25,285 nt of DNA from a virus: positions 1 through 25,285 of IMG/VR virus record IMGVR_UViG_3300022707_002843, one strand, 5' to 3'. This document shows positions 1 to 9,408 of the stretch, piece by piece. A program made the position numbers and the translations under genes. Each line of letters starts with the position of its first letter. The first letter of the stretch is position 1. The notes beneath the pieces are model-generated. The model did not search any database, had not been told where the DNA came from, and saw only the letters and a list, made by a program, of their open reading frames with translations.

Positions 1-144
1 ATAATAATAAATAATTCAGCTACCGGAGATGTCTACGTTCAAACTAATGAGTCAAGAATAAATGACACAATCAATGCCTTCTTAGGTAACGGAACTTTTG
101 GAGCGGCGGGAGGGACTGTTGTCTGGGCTGATGTGATAAATGGA
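1..144. repeat. Terminal direct repeat (left copy); circular-genome signature
   Basis: These 144 bases are identical to 25142-25285. The repeat runs past the tandem-repeat motif of the surrounding gene into a stretch (about 106-144, encoding GAAGGTVVWADVING) that the internal repeat copies lack, so it is not simply another internal copy. The reading frame is preserved across the join. The usual explanation is a circular genome cut at an arbitrary point by the assembler. Real terminal redundancy is the alternative. Confidence 0.9.
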
Positions 145-1518
145 ACTACACTTTTATCTGCGCAAAATGGAACGTTGAATGTTAATAGCTCCGACTTCTT
201 GGATACTGCTCAAGGAACTATTTCGGGAGTTAATTCTTCGGAGTTCAATGTAACAACCGGAACTCTTACAATTTATGTTCAATGGCTTTTAGATTTTATA
301 ACCGATAATTCAATAGGCACAGCCGTTGAGAGTATAAGAAGTGCTAACACTTTTATTTCTTTCAATGCTTCTACAGCAGATGTTGAAGCAACTTTTAACG
401 ACACAAGATTAAATAGAACAATCAATGCCTTCTTAGGTAACGGAACTTTTGGAGGCGGAGCCGGAGACATAACCGCAGTGAATCCATTCGACATTTCTAT
501 AATAATAAATAATTCAGCAAGTGGGGATGTTTACGTTCAAACAAATGAATCAAGAATAAACGATACAATCAATTCTTTCCTAGGCAATGGAACCTTTACA
601 GGATTTTTAACTACGGCAGTTGAAAGTATAAGGAGTGCTGATACGTATGTTGCTTATAATGATTCTAACCAAGATGTTGAATCTTCTTTTAATGAAACTA
701 GATTGAATCGAACCATCAATTCTTTCTTAGGCAATGGAACATTCGGTGGAGGTAGTGGAGATATTACAGCAGTTAATCCTTTTGATATTTCTATAATAAT
801 AAACAACTCAGCAAGTGGAGATGTTTATGTCCAGACTAATGAGTCAAGAATAAATGATACAATAAATGCTTTCCTAGGAAATACAACTTACACTTATGGG
901 GTTGGAACAAATAGTAATCTTACCATTTCAAGTAATAATTTTGTTGTGGATGTTGCTTCACTTGTAACTTATCTTAATTCTTTGTATCACACGATTGCGA
1001 ATGTCGTTGAAAGTTTTAGGAGTGTTAGCACTTATCTTGTTGTTAATGCTTCTAATGAAGACATTGAAATAACTCTTAATGAAACCAGATTAAATAGAAC
1101 CATCAATGCCTTCTTAGGCAATGGAACTTTTGGATCTGGCTCCGGAGATATTACAGCAGTCAACCCATTTGACATTTCAATAATAATAAATAATTCTGCT
1201 ACGGGAGATGTTTACGTTCAGACCAATGAATCGAGGATCAATGATACCATCAATGCTTTCTTAGGTAACGGAACTTTTATTTCCACCCCAAACTCTTCCC
1301 TAATGAGAAATGATGGGGATACCGCAACAGGGAATTATACTTTTGACACTACAACTTTCTTTATTGATTCAACCAATAATAATGTAGGATTTAATACTAC
1401 AACCCCAAGAGGTTCCGCAGTAACTATCAAAGGAGATTTAAATATAACTGCGAAGACTGGGGAGTCCGGATTAATTTTCCATAACGGAACAGGTATTTGC
1501 ATCGGAGCTTGTGCATAA
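1..1518 (+). CDS. Repeat-rich tail-fibre/adhesin-like protein, C-terminal part (continues from 24686)
   Basis: This is the C-terminal 505 residues of a 657-residue protein that starts at 24686 and crosses the window join in frame. It alternates two repeat types: one beginning GDITAVNPFDISIIINNS (near 463, 757 and 1144, plus copies on the far side of the join) and one beginning VESIRSA/VESFRSV (near 322, 619 and 1006). Both types usually end in NDTINAFLGNGTF or NRTINAFLGNGTF. Nearly every unit carries several N-x-S/T sequons. The C-terminal segment, with NNNVGFNTTTPRG, resembles the stretch seen near the ends of phage tail fibres (NNRVGIGTTSP-type). I infer a secreted, glycosylated receptor-binding fibre. 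No C-terminal membrane anchor is visible, so it probably attaches through neighbouring products. The gene ends 1 nt before the next start. Confidence 0.8.
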   Translation: MIINNSATGDVYVQTNESRINDTINAFLGNGTFGAAGGTVVWADVINGTTLLSAQNGTLNVNSSDFLDTAQGTISGVNSSEFNVTTGTLTIYVQWLLDFITDNSIGTAVESIRSANTFISFNASTADVEATFNDTRLNRTINAFLGNGTFGGGAGDITAVNPFDISIIINNSASGDVYVQTNESRINDTINSFLGNGTFTGFLTTAVESIRSADTYVAYNDSNQDVESSFNETRLNRTINSFLGNGTFGGGSGDITAVNPFDISIIINNSASGDVYVQTNESRINDTINAFLGNTTYTYGVGTNSNLTISSNNFVVDVASLVTYLNSLYHTIANVVESFRSVSTYLVVNASNEDIEITLNETRLNRTINAFLGNGTFGSGSGDITAVNPFDISIIINNSATGDVYVQTNESRINDTINAFLGNGTFISTPNSSLMRNDGDTATGNYTFDTTTFFIDSTNNNVGFNTTTPRGSAVTIKGDLNITAKTGESGLIFHNGTGICIGACA

Positions 1519-1519
1519 G

Positions 1520-3319
1520 ATGGAAGTTAAAAAAAAAGCAATTTTCTTCGGAATATTTTTAATTCTAGTGGGGGTTGTTATGTTTTTTGTTCTTAAACCC
1601 CAATATACTTCTGAGGATGGACTAAGTTTCCAAAATCTAAGGGGGGTTAATTCCCAAGCCATTGCTTTGAGAGAAAACACAACTTATTCTTCAACAACAA
1701 TAACAACTTGTGGTTCTGAAAGATGTTATACAGAATTTTATAGTGGAAGAGTGAATTATTGGGATGGATCAGGATTCATTCCTATAGATTATAATATAGT
1801 TTCTAGCTCCGATCCAATTTATGAATTTGAATCAATAGAAGGAACCTTTAATGTTTTCTTTAGAGAAAATCCCGACACGGGAGAGACTGTTAAGTTCTTT
1901 TACAATGAGAGTTTCTTAGAAGGAAACAACCCTCATAAATCTGGATTTGTAACTTTCCAACCATTGAGTTTGAATTATAGAAATGATTTGGATCAACTGC
2001 AACAGATTAGTAATGTTCAATCTGTTACAGGGGTTGCTTCCGAAGGAACATTCACTTATCCTAATATTTATGGAGAAGGAATTAATTTAACATATATCTC
2101 TGGAGGGATCGGCTTATTTAAAAAATTAATCATTGAAGATAGAACAGACTTGGTTGATCCAGAACAGTTTATAATTGATGGTGGAAACCCCACAATAGAA
2201 TTTGATTTCAACTTAGGTTTCAACGATGAACTAGACATTTTTATTAATGGAGAGGTTTGGGATGAAGCTCCAAACAATCCTCAAGAAACATCAGGGGGAA
2301 TTGAATTTCAACTAGATGGTGAAACTTTATTTGGATTACCTGCCCCTACTGCTCAAGATGATGTTGGGGAATTTTCAAATGGAAATTATTTAATAAGAAG
2401 GCAGGGGAATAATTTCTTTATCCAAGTTACTTTTGATTTTTCTTGGTTGAATGATACGTCAAGAGTTTATCCTGTTGAACTAGATCCAAGTATTATTTTA
2501 CAAGACGCTGGAACTGAGAACAGAGAGGATACTTGGGTTGCGAGTAATCAAGCTACCAGCAATTTTGCGACAGATGATGATTTGTCTATTAGTAATACAA
2601 CAGATGCGACAAGAGTTCATAGACAAGGTATGTTTAAATGGAATCTAACTCAGATCCCTTCTGGACAGCAAATTGATTATGCTAATTTAACTTTAAATCT
2701 TTTTACGGGTTCTGGTTTTGAATCTGGTGAAGGTTATAATCTTACCACAGAAAGAATTTGGAATAATTATACTTGTAGTGGTATTGATTGGGTTGAAACT
2801 TGTCCGACATATAATACAAGACCTTTGTTCGCAGGGAATCTTTCTTCAGGATTGGGAGGGTTTACAGTAGTTAATGAAACAAATGGGAATGCTGCTAATG
2901 TAGATATTTCTTTTAATGTTACAGGAATTGTTAGGGGATGTTATGCTGATGCCGAACTTAATTGTAGTATCTTTTTATATGCCGCCTTTTCTATAGGAAC
3001 TCCAACAGGGGCGGAAAGAGTTAGGTTTAGTTCTAAGGAAGATTCCACAACTACCGACAGGCCAATTCTAAATATAACTCACAGCGACGTAGGGGGAGCT
3101 ACTTGTGATTGCCCTTCTGTTAATACTGATTGGAGAATAGCGGATGGAAGTCAATGCTTATTGACAACTGTTTGTAATATTGGAACCGGGGGTTTGTTTA
3201 TTCATAGTGGAAGACTCCACATCACAGCTTCGGGGAGCTTGAATGCTAATTCATGTTACGTTGCAGATAGCCAATCCTTATACACAGATGATGGAGGAGG
3301 TTTAATCTGCCGGGCCTAA
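1520..3319 (+). CDS. Membrane-anchored surface protein with DNRLRE-like beta domain
   Basis: The protein has 599 residues from the ATG at 1520. A GTG three codons upstream is open but the ATG directly follows the preceding stop. A single hydrophobic helix near residues 8-24 (IFFGIFLILVGVVMFFVL) follows a KKK cluster, so it is a signal peptide or an N-terminal anchor. The middle of the protein (residues about 330-500) has the look of a DNRLRE domain: a DTWV start, then FKWNLTQIPSGQQIDYANLTL (the FDLS..P.GA.I..A.L.L pattern), then a W...TCPTYNTRP closing segment. The last 70 residues are Cys-rich (CDCPSVNTDW, CLLTTVC), resembling beta-helix-like stretches in archaeal surface proteins. It probably helps build the virion surface or spike together with its neighbours. 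Function unproven. Confidence 0.75.
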   Translation: MEVKKKAIFFGIFLILVGVVMFFVLKPQYTSEDGLSFQNLRGVNSQAIALRENTTYSSTTITTCGSERCYTEFYSGRVNYWDGSGFIPIDYNIVSSSDPIYEFESIEGTFNVFFRENPDTGETVKFFYNESFLEGNNPHKSGFVTFQPLSLNYRNDLDQLQQISNVQSVTGVASEGTFTYPNIYGEGINLTYISGGIGLFKKLIIEDRTDLVDPEQFIIDGGNPTIEFDFNLGFNDELDIFINGEVWDEAPNNPQETSGGIEFQLDGETLFGLPAPTAQDDVGEFSNGNYLIRRQGNNFFIQVTFDFSWLNDTSRVYPVELDPSIILQDAGTENREDTWVASNQATSNFATDDDLSISNTTDATRVHRQGMFKWNLTQIPSGQQIDYANLTLNLFTGSGFESGEGYNLTTERIWNNYTCSGIDWVETCPTYNTRPLFAGNLSSGLGGFTVVNETNGNAANVDISFNVTGIVRGCYADAELNCSIFLYAAFSIGTPTGAERVRFSSKEDSTTTDRPILNITHSDVGGATCDCPSVNTDWRIADGSQCLLTTVCNIGTGGLFIHSGRLHITASGSLNANSCYVADSQSLYTDDGGGLICRA

Positions 3320-3324
3320 TTAAA

Positions 3325-4071
3325 ATGAAAAAATTAATGTTGTTATTAATCGTGGGAATCGTTCTTCTAAATACTCTTGGCGCCACGGAAACCTGTTGGG
3401 AGACATATAAGCAGGGGGATGAAGTGGAGCTAATTCAGACTTGCCCTACTTGTTCATTCAATAATATAACCTCAGTTGTCTTGGCTAATAAAACAGTCAT
3501 CGATCTAAATCAAGAGATGACTAAGGTTGGAACGGTTTATAATTTTACATTCCTTTCAAATTACACGAATTCTTTGGGAATTTATTTAGTGAATGGTATT
3601 GGAGATTTAGATGGGACTAATGAAATCTGGGGATGTGATTTCGAAATAACTTATTCCGGGATTCAATTAACGACCGCCCAATCGATTATTTATTCAATAC
3701 TATTAGGAATATTTATTTTCTTCTTTATCATAACTATCTTTGGAATAAATAAACTTCCCGCATCTAATGCTGAGAATGAAGATGGGAGAATAATCTCAAT
3801 TAGTCTTTTAAAATATCTTAGGGGAACTCTATGGATGTTCGAATGGATGTTTATAATAGCCATTGTTTTCCTTTCCTCGAATCTAGCATTTGCATATCTA
3901 GGGGATGATTTGTTCGCTCAATTGTTATTTAATATATATCAAATTACATTTGCTCTAACTCCTTTAATAATTGTTGTTTGGTTCTCATGGATCCTTGTGA
4001 GAATGTATCACGACAAAAAATTCCAGAGGATGTTGAAGAGAGGAATCTTTCCACAAGGGAGGAACTTTTAA
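3325..4071 (+). CDS. Signal-peptide membrane protein with Cys-containing ectodomain
   Basis: The protein has 248 residues. Residues 1-19 look like a signal peptide (LMLLLIVGIVLLNTLGA). An ectodomain of about 90 residues follows, with cysteines at CWETY, TCPTC and WGCDFE and several sequons. Three strong membrane helices follow at about 114-138, 165-190 and 198-225, and the tail is basic (KFQRMLKRG). The next gene starts immediately after the stop. I do not recognise a named family. Its place in the virion operon, together with the large exported proteins, suggests a structural membrane protein of an enveloped particle. Confidence 0.75.
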   Translation: MKKLMLLLIVGIVLLNTLGATETCWETYKQGDEVELIQTCPTCSFNNITSVVLANKTVIDLNQEMTKVGTVYNFTFLSNYTNSLGIYLVNGIGDLDGTNEIWGCDFEITYSGIQLTTAQSIIYSILLGIFIFFFIITIFGINKLPASNAENEDGRIISISLLKYLRGTLWMFEWMFIIAIVFLSSNLAFAYLGDDLFAQLLFNIYQITFALTPLIIVVWFSWILVRMYHDKKFQRMLKRGIFPQGRNF

Positions 4072-4287
4072 ATGGCCAACATGAGCAAAAAGAGAAGAAC
4101 GGTTGTGGGAAGGAGTGATGTCAATTTTGTTAAAGAGATGAAGGAACTTGCAAAGTTTAGATTCATGAAAAACCTTGAGATAAAATTACCAACAGTTCAA
4201 GATATGCAAAAGTTAGCCATGAGAACAGAATCATGGAAGGGAGTTAAATTTGAATTACAAAGTAAACCAAGGAGGGAGAACATATGA
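4072..4287 (+). CDS. Small basic protein, unknown function
   Basis: The protein has 71 residues and is strongly basic, opening with MSKKRRTVVGR. It has no membrane segment. A GGGAGG ribosome-binding site lies about 10 nt upstream inside the end of the previous gene, and the stop overlaps the next start as ATGA. A second possible start is the ATG at 4081. The basic character and the virion-operon setting fit an internal, perhaps nucleic-acid- or membrane-contacting, protein, but nothing decisive is visible. Confidence 0.65.
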   Translation: MANMSKKRRTVVGRSDVNFVKEMKELAKFRFMKNLEIKLPTVQDMQKLAMRTESWKGVKFELQSKPRRENI

Positions 4288-4538
4288 ACTGTAAATTATG
4301 TCAAGAACCTTTGAACATTAAGAAGGACAAATGTGTTCACGTAGAAGATTGGGATAGGGGAAAACAACTTACTGATATCTGGTGTCATATAGTTTGCTTT
4401 AATAAATCCATGAACCGGGAATTGACAGAATTGGAAAGGAATGCAAAAGGAATTATAGCGAAGGCGGGAAGAGTATTGGAAAGTGATATGTTCCAAGAAA
4501 TGTTTCCCGAAAGAAAAAAGGAGTATATAATACAATGA
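4284..4538 (+). CDS. Small treble-clef/LIM-like zinc-finger protein
   Basis: The protein has 84 residues. The N-terminal half has a metal-binding pattern: C3-x2-C6, then C17 and H19, then W-C34-H35-x2-C38. This fits one zinc ion in a treble-clef or LIM-like knuckle. The C-terminal half is helical and charged. ATGA overlaps join it to both neighbours. Small zinc proteins of this kind are common in viruses of archaea and bacteria and usually act in regulation or protein contacts. The specific role is unknown. Confidence 0.7.
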   Translation: MNCKLCQEPLNIKKDKCVHVEDWDRGKQLTDIWCHIVCFNKSMNRELTELERNAKGIIAKAGRVLESDMFQEMFPERKKEYIIQ

Positions 4539-5095
4539 AAAAATTAATGAATGATAAAAGAGGAGTGATGAGAATAATATTCTTCTTCCTAATCTTATTT
4601 ACAATAGTAATAGTTGGAATTGTTTTGTCAATAACTGTTGCGCTATTTGATTTTGCAAGTGATGAAATTACTCCTATCATGACTACGCTAGGACAAGCGG
4701 GAGGGGCCAATCTTACTGAAGCCGGAGTGGTTACATTCGGAACATTACAAGTGGTTACAAATGCCTTGCCTTGGGTTGCAGCATTTGGCTATGTCGCAAT
4801 GCTCATCTTTTCATTAGTCTTTGTGATGTCTTGGAAAATAAATCCTAATCCAGTGTTCCTCGGACTTTATGTAATGTTTGTGATCCTATTAATATTTGGA
4901 ACCATCATCTTGAGTAATACTTATCAAGACATATATCAAGGGGATAACATTCTGGGAACTAGATTAACTGAGCAAACGGCGTTGTCATACATGATCTTAT
5001 ATTCTCCATTCATAATGACTCTGATAGCATTCATGGTGGGGATTTATGCTTTCGCCGGGAGACAGTCGGAATTTCAAGGAGGGTTTGATATATGA
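4535..5095 (+). CDS. Four-helix integral membrane protein
   Basis: The protein has 186 residues, a basic N-terminus and about four membrane helices (residues roughly 12-35, 73-95, 102-122 and 150-172). The sequence between helices 1 and 2 is polar with Gly/Ala-rich turns. It overlaps both neighbours by 4 nt (ATGA), so translation is probably coupled to the zinc-finger gene before it and the large glycoprotein after it. I recognise no named family. A role in the viral membrane or in assembly at the host membrane is inferred from context. Confidence 0.7.
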   Translation: MKKLMNDKRGVMRIIFFFLILFTIVIVGIVLSITVALFDFASDEITPIMTTLGQAGGANLTEAGVVTFGTLQVVTNALPWVAAFGYVAMLIFSLVFVMSWKINPNPVFLGLYVMFVILLIFGTIILSNTYQDIYQGDNILGTRLTEQTALSYMILYSPFIMTLIAFMVGIYAFAGRQSEFQGGFDI

Positions 5096-8000
5096 CAAAG
5101 TTATTCGCCTTAATGTTCATAACAATTATCTTACTTGGAAGTGTCTCTGCCTTTGAGTTTGATAATGTAGGGAGATATGATGTTGCAGAAAAAACAATAA
5201 CAGTTCAAAATGCTTTCGGGTTCGGGAGTGAAATAGCAACGGTAAAATTAGAGACGGAATTGAAAAGAACAATTTATAATTTGGATGAACACATCGCAGA
5301 ATTTAATATATTTAATCATAAAGGATATGATAATTTCCTTAGTAAGATTGAAAGTTTCGAGGAAGTCGATGGGGGAGATGTTTTAAACTTAGATTATAGA
5401 TATGAATATTTAAACGAAGAAATAGGGACACATACTGAAATAGAAGTTGGAGATGCTTTTTACGATAATGGAACTAGATATGATGAATCATATCCTGTGG
5501 AAGTTAAAGGAACTTGGGTTGATTTTGACAAGAATGAAAGGTTACCTTCCGGAAAGATAAGAGTGAGGATGTATTTCAATAGCGATGTTAAAGTGGATCA
5601 AGAAATAGAAGTGATCCCGACCTTCTTTGGTGAAAGAATTGATGAATGGTTCTTAGTGAAACTTGCAGAAAACTTTGATGATGAAACCCCCGCAGCAGGA
5701 GGAAGTCAATTAAATATAGAATCTGCCTTATCCGTATCAGCACATCAAATCTTTGCCCCGCAAACATCACAAATCATTCACACCGTTGAACTGCCTTTGA
5801 TTAGAAGTGGGGGAACTCCGACAGGGGTTATTTATGGTTTTATATTTAATGCTACAGTTCTTCCCGGTTACCCCGGAAATCAAACCCCCGTTGCGACATT
5901 CAATAATATTACGGCCAGTTCCATAACCGCAACAACAGGCATAGAAGCAAGAGCAGATAGGACAAACTTTACCTTCAATGGAAACAATGCTAGTTTAAAA
6001 GCTGGTGTTAATTATTCCATAGCTTTGTTTGGGGAGAGTGCAGAACCAATTAGAATACAATGGATCTTTTCTGCCGGAAGTTCTTATTCCGGGGGAAGAA
6101 CTATTGTTCAGGTTGGTAAAGGGACAGGTTTTGTTACGACTGGGCCTCTAAGATCTCTCTTGTTTAGAACTTGGGAGCTAACAAATGATACTTTCCCAAT
6201 AGTAACCACCATCTTCCCCGCAAACAATTCAAACTTCACAACAAGCAGCATAGATCACAACGCAACGGTTAGCGACGATAGAAATGTTTCCAAGGTAGAA
6301 TTTTATGTGAATAGCGTTTTGAATCAAACGAATCAATCAGCGGGAGTTTTTAATAATTCTGCCTTCCTTTTCAATGTGGCCCTAGCTGATGGAACTCACA
6401 CCTTGCAAATAAACGCTACGGACAATAACACTCTAGGAGAACAAAGCACAGTAGGGAATTTAATTTATGTAAACATCGACACAATAAACCCAAGCGTTAC
6501 AAACTTCACAATAAACAATACTGTAAATAGTTCTGTTAAGATTATTGGGTTCCACGAATCTGATGTAAACACAATTGCTTTTAGGTGGAATGTTTCAGAT
6601 ATCCATTTAAATGCCTGTAGGATTCTATTTAATTTTTCAAATAGAACAGAAACTTGTTCGTTGAACACGACAGTCGCAATACAAAATATAACTGATCGGA
6701 CAGTTACCAATGCTACCTTTTATGTGAATGATACTTTTGGACTTTCTACTTCAAACTTCATGACTTGGGATTATTATGTTTGGGCCAACAACGATTCATT
6801 CAACAATGTTTCAGTTGAAGGATCCACAGAAAGATTCAGCATAGATATATTCACCGGTAATGGAACGAATCTTTCTTCCGCTTTGTTATGGTATAATAAT
6901 ACTGCTCTTGCGGGATTGATAACAGAATTGGGAGGGGGGAGATATAATGTAACAAGGTCGAACCCCGCAGAAACAGTAACCGCAACAAATAATATTGATG
7001 TGTTTTGGAGCTTCAATCTTAATAATGGAATTCAAATAAATAGCACTACAAAAACTCAACAAGTTACAAACATTGGAATAGATGATTGCTCGGTCAATAC
7101 CGATGTCTTGTATAATTTTACAATAGCAGATGAAGGAAATAAAACTCTTCTTCCGGGTTCGACTCAGAACACAACTGGAAGAGTTAATCTTCAGGTCTTC
7201 TCCTATGCAACAACAGATCTAATTCAAAGTTTTAATCAGTCATATTTCCAGACAAATACTTTCTCAGTGTGTCTTAACGATAATTTAGCTAGTGGTCAGA
7301 GGTATAGCCACGATGTGGAAATTCAATATGAGGCGTTGGGATATTCTTCAGAGTTTAGATATATTCAAAACGAAACTCTTGACAATTCAGACTTCCCAAC
7401 AAATATAACTCTCTTAGATTTAATACTTTCTGAGGCACAAATATTTAAAATTATATTCAAAGATTCTTCCTTCTTACCTTTGGAAGACGCTCTAATAAAT
7501 ATATCAAGAAAGTATATTGATGAAGGGGTTTTTAGAGTTACAGAAATTCCAAAAACAGATGGAAGGGGAGAGACCGTTGCAAGTCTTGTTGTTAATGATG
7601 TTGTTTATAAAATAGAGGTTATTAAATTTGGAGAGACGTTAGCAACTTTCAATGATGTCATAGCTGTCTGTCAGATTCCCGGAGTCGTCGAATGTGAAAT
7701 TAACTTGAATGCTTTTTCAGATAATATCGTAGTTCCAGATTTTGAACAGGGTGAAGACTTCAATTTCACTCTCGGATATAATAATAACACAAGACTCATA
7801 ACAAGTGTTTGGAACATCCCAAGTGGAACCCTAGCAACAATATCATTGAATGTTACCCAAGAGGATGCACTTGGAACTTCCATATGTGCAGACATTCTCA
7901 CATCAACCTCCGGAACTTTAACTTGTAATGTCACAAATAACTTTGGAAACGCTACGGTCATTGCTAAGCTATACAAGAATGCTAATCTTCAGGCCCAAGG

Positions 8001-8262
8001 ACAGATTAAATTAGATCAAAACCCTGTGGATATTTATGGAGTGAGTCTAGCATTCTTAGCTTTGTTTGTAATGATAACTTTGATAGGCGCGGGAGTTAGT
8101 GATAATCCAGTCTTCACAGTCCTCTTCTTTATGGTTGGAGTTATATTCTTATTCGGACTAAATCTTGTTGCGAACAATGGATTCATAGGTGCTACGGCCA
8201 CAATACTGTGGTTGATATTAGCAGTCATCATTGTAGTAATTAAAGGAGCAAATAGAAATTAA
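5092..8262 (+). CDS. Very large Ig-like surface glycoprotein with C-terminal membrane helices (spike candidate)
   Basis: The protein has 1056 residues. A signal peptide covers residues 1-20 (LFALMFITIILLGSVSA). The ectodomain is beta-rich. Residues about 365-470 read like an Ig-like module (PIVTTIFPANNSNFTTSS, then VSKVEFYVNSVLNQT and DGTHTLQINATDN), a form common in archaeal surface proteins. Dozens of N-x-S/T sequons imply heavy glycosylation. The last 75 residues contain three membrane helices and end in KGANRN. By size and topology it is the best candidate for the main spike or host-recognition protein. It overlaps the upstream gene by 4 nt and abuts the next gene directly. It could also act as an adhesin left on the host surface. 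Confidence 0.8.
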   Translation: MTKLFALMFITIILLGSVSAFEFDNVGRYDVAEKTITVQNAFGFGSEIATVKLETELKRTIYNLDEHIAEFNIFNHKGYDNFLSKIESFEEVDGGDVLNLDYRYEYLNEEIGTHTEIEVGDAFYDNGTRYDESYPVEVKGTWVDFDKNERLPSGKIRVRMYFNSDVKVDQEIEVIPTFFGERIDEWFLVKLAENFDDETPAAGGSQLNIESALSVSAHQIFAPQTSQIIHTVELPLIRSGGTPTGVIYGFIFNATVLPGYPGNQTPVATFNNITASSITATTGIEARADRTNFTFNGNNASLKAGVNYSIALFGESAEPIRIQWIFSAGSSYSGGRTIVQVGKGTGFVTTGPLRSLLFRTWELTNDTFPIVTTIFPANNSNFTTSSIDHNATVSDDRNVSKVEFYVNSVLNQTNQSAGVFNNSAFLFNVALADGTHTLQINATDNNTLGEQSTVGNLIYVNIDTINPSVTNFTINNTVNSSVKIIGFHESDVNTIAFRWNVSDIHLNACRILFNFSNRTETCSLNTTVAIQNITDRTVTNATFYVNDTFGLSTSNFMTWDYYVWANNDSFNNVSVEGSTERFSIDIFTGNGTNLSSALLWYNNTALAGLITELGGGRYNVTRSNPAETVTATNNIDVFWSFNLNNGIQINSTTKTQQVTNIGIDDCSVNTDVLYNFTIADEGNKTLLPGSTQNTTGRVNLQVFSYATTDLIQSFNQSYFQTNTFSVCLNDNLASGQRYSHDVEIQYEALGYSSEFRYIQNETLDNSDFPTNITLLDLILSEAQIFKIIFKDSSFLPLEDALINISRKYIDEGVFRVTEIPKTDGRGETVASLVVNDVVYKIEVIKFGETLATFNDVIAVCQIPGVVECEINLNAFSDNIVVPDFEQGEDFNFTLGYNNNTRLITSVWNIPSGTLATISLNVTQEDALGTSICADILTSTSGTLTCNVTNNFGNATVIAKLYKNANLQAQGQIKLDQNPVDIYGVSLAFLALFVMITLIGAGVSDNPVFTVLFFMVGVIFLFGLNLVANNGFIGATATILWLILAVIIVVIKGANRN

Positions 8263-8694
8263 ATGGGACAAATTAAATATACCATATCTCTTATAATGAT
8301 AGCCCTATTTTCAATTGCGCTAATAGGATTTGGAGTAAATTTCGCAGCAGATAATAAGACGTCAGTTACTTTAGCAGATGATCCGGAGTTAAGTTTACTG
8401 AACACAAACGCCGAAGGTAACCTGTCATCTTTTAGAGGGGGAGCCGAGGATACGTATGAGTCCATTGTTCAATCATCTATTGAAGAAGGGGAAACAACTC
8501 CGAGTGGGGGCCAGTTTGCAATCACTCCTTTAAGCGCGGTTGGAACAGTCTCAAACATTTTGAAGGTTGGATATATAAAAATATTCGGAACTGGAAGTGG
8601 ATTTGGAATATTCATCACAACTCTTCTAGGATTGATAGCATTTGTCTTCGGAATGTATGTTTGGAAAACATGGGCAGGGAGGAACCCGGATTAA
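8263..8694 (+). CDS. Two-helix membrane protein
   Basis: The protein has 143 residues. An N-terminal helix (about 8-26) is followed by a polar segment of about 85 residues rich in Ser, Glu and Gly, then a second helix (about 112-134) and a short polar tail. The start abuts the stop of the spike gene. The two-hydrophobic-segment layout resembles that of the coat-protein candidates downstream but the sequence is not obviously related. It is probably a minor envelope protein. Confidence 0.7.
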   Translation: MGQIKYTISLIMIALFSIALIGFGVNFAADNKTSVTLADDPELSLLNTNAEGNLSSFRGGAEDTYESIVQSSIEEGETTPSGGQFAITPLSAVGTVSNILKVGYIKIFGTGSGFGIFITTLLGLIAFVFGMYVWKTWAGRNPD

Positions 8695-8695
8695 A

Positions 8696-9052
8696 ATGAA
8701 AGGAATATTCTTACAAGTAGTTCCCCATCTTTATGATTTACCGAACTCAACAGTCGGGCTTGATGCAATAGCTGCTGAAACCGTAAGTGCAGTTCCAGCT
8801 TTAGTTCCCTTGATAATGTTATTTGTTTGGTTCACAGTATTCCTCGGAGGGATTTCAAGACAGAAGCTAGGAGGGAGAAGTGCTGATTATGCAATGTGGA
8901 GTGTGGTTGCTTCTTTATCAACATACATGATTGCATTGATCTTAACTCTTGCTGACGGTTTGATTAGGTTGGATTGGTTGGTTATAATTACAGTTGTAAC
9001 AATCTTCTCCGGATTATGGCTTTTCTTAGACAGAAGAGCAGGGGAGATATAG
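8696..9052 (+). CDS. Three-helix membrane protein
   Basis: The protein has 118 residues from the ATG at 8696, which sits 1 nt after the preceding stop. An in-frame ATG at 8642 would overlap the previous gene by 53 nt and is less likely. Three membrane helices are visible near residues 34-51, 67-86 and 92-110. A basic loop (SRQKLGGRS) lies between the first two. No family is recognised. It closes the membrane-protein run of the virion operon. Confidence 0.7.
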   Translation: MKGIFLQVVPHLYDLPNSTVGLDAIAAETVSAVPALVPLIMLFVWFTVFLGGISRQKLGGRSADYAMWSVVASLSTYMIALILTLADGLIRLDWLVIITVVTIFSGLWLFLDRRAGEI

Positions 9053-9076
9053 AAATGGAGGGAGGTAATAAATAAA

Positions 9077-9301
9077 ATGACCAGCAATTTTTCACCAGCA
9101 ATTTTTTCTATATTTTTTAACCAACCAAAAAGATCCAAAAGATTTGAAACTAAGAGAGACAGTTTTTTGCTATCTCAAAAAATTGGGGGAAAACAAATTA
9201 AAATTGAAATATTTGATAGCAAATCTCAAGCACAAAAAAGGGCTAGAGAATTTAGAAAATCCGGTGATAAATCTAAATTTGTTATAACAAAAAGAAGATA
9301 A
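9077..9301 (+). CDS. Small basic protein, unknown function
   Basis: The protein has 74 residues and many Lys/Arg (KRSKRFETKRD, QAQKRAREFRKSGDKSKF), with a KIGGKQIKIEIF strand-like centre. A strong GGAGGGAGGT ribosome-binding site lies just upstream; it is itself inside a 6-codon minicistron (9055-9075) that ends right before the start. It is the last gene before a new promoter and may bind nucleic acid, but no motif proves this. Confidence 0.6.
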   Translation: MTSNFSPAIFSIFFNQPKRSKRFETKRDSFLLSQKIGGKQIKIEIFDSKSQAQKRAREFRKSGDKSKFVITKRR

Positions 9302-9302
9302 G

Positions 9303-9350
9303 TGTAACATTGTAACACCACCTTTTTAAGTAAGAAGTTCTTTAAAAATA
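9303..9350 (+). promoter_or_regulatory. Promoter region of the coat-protein unit with tandem TGTAACA boxes
   Basis: Two TGTAACA heptamers (9303-9309 and 9311-9317) stand in tandem 8 bp apart. A TATA-like tract, TTTAAAAATA, follows at 9341-9350. By archaeal spacing the transcript would start near 9372, giving a leader of about 37 nt that contains a GGGGGTAAGG ribosome-binding site. The heptamers lie about 55-70 bp upstream of the inferred start, a position more typical of activation than repression. The same heptamer forms a palindrome at the 20898 promoter. Confidence 0.5.
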
Positions 9351-9408
9351 TAACTTTTGCTATAGGCAAGAGGGACGATGTTATGAAAGGGGGTAAGGAA
9401 ATAAAAAC

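Noticed and set aside
1-1281. CRISPR-like regularly spaced repeats
   Set aside because: The repeats are in-frame coding units of a fibre protein with variable spacing and degenerate copies, without CRISPR-type palindromes or unique spacers.
6241-6480. Frame disruption or domain fusion in the large glycoprotein
   Set aside because: The frame is continuous and the change to an Ig-like module is normal domain architecture.
7671-7976. 101-codon minus-strand frame opposite the large glycoprotein
   Set aside because: Antisense shadow of a well-supported gene, isolated in a fully plus-strand operon.
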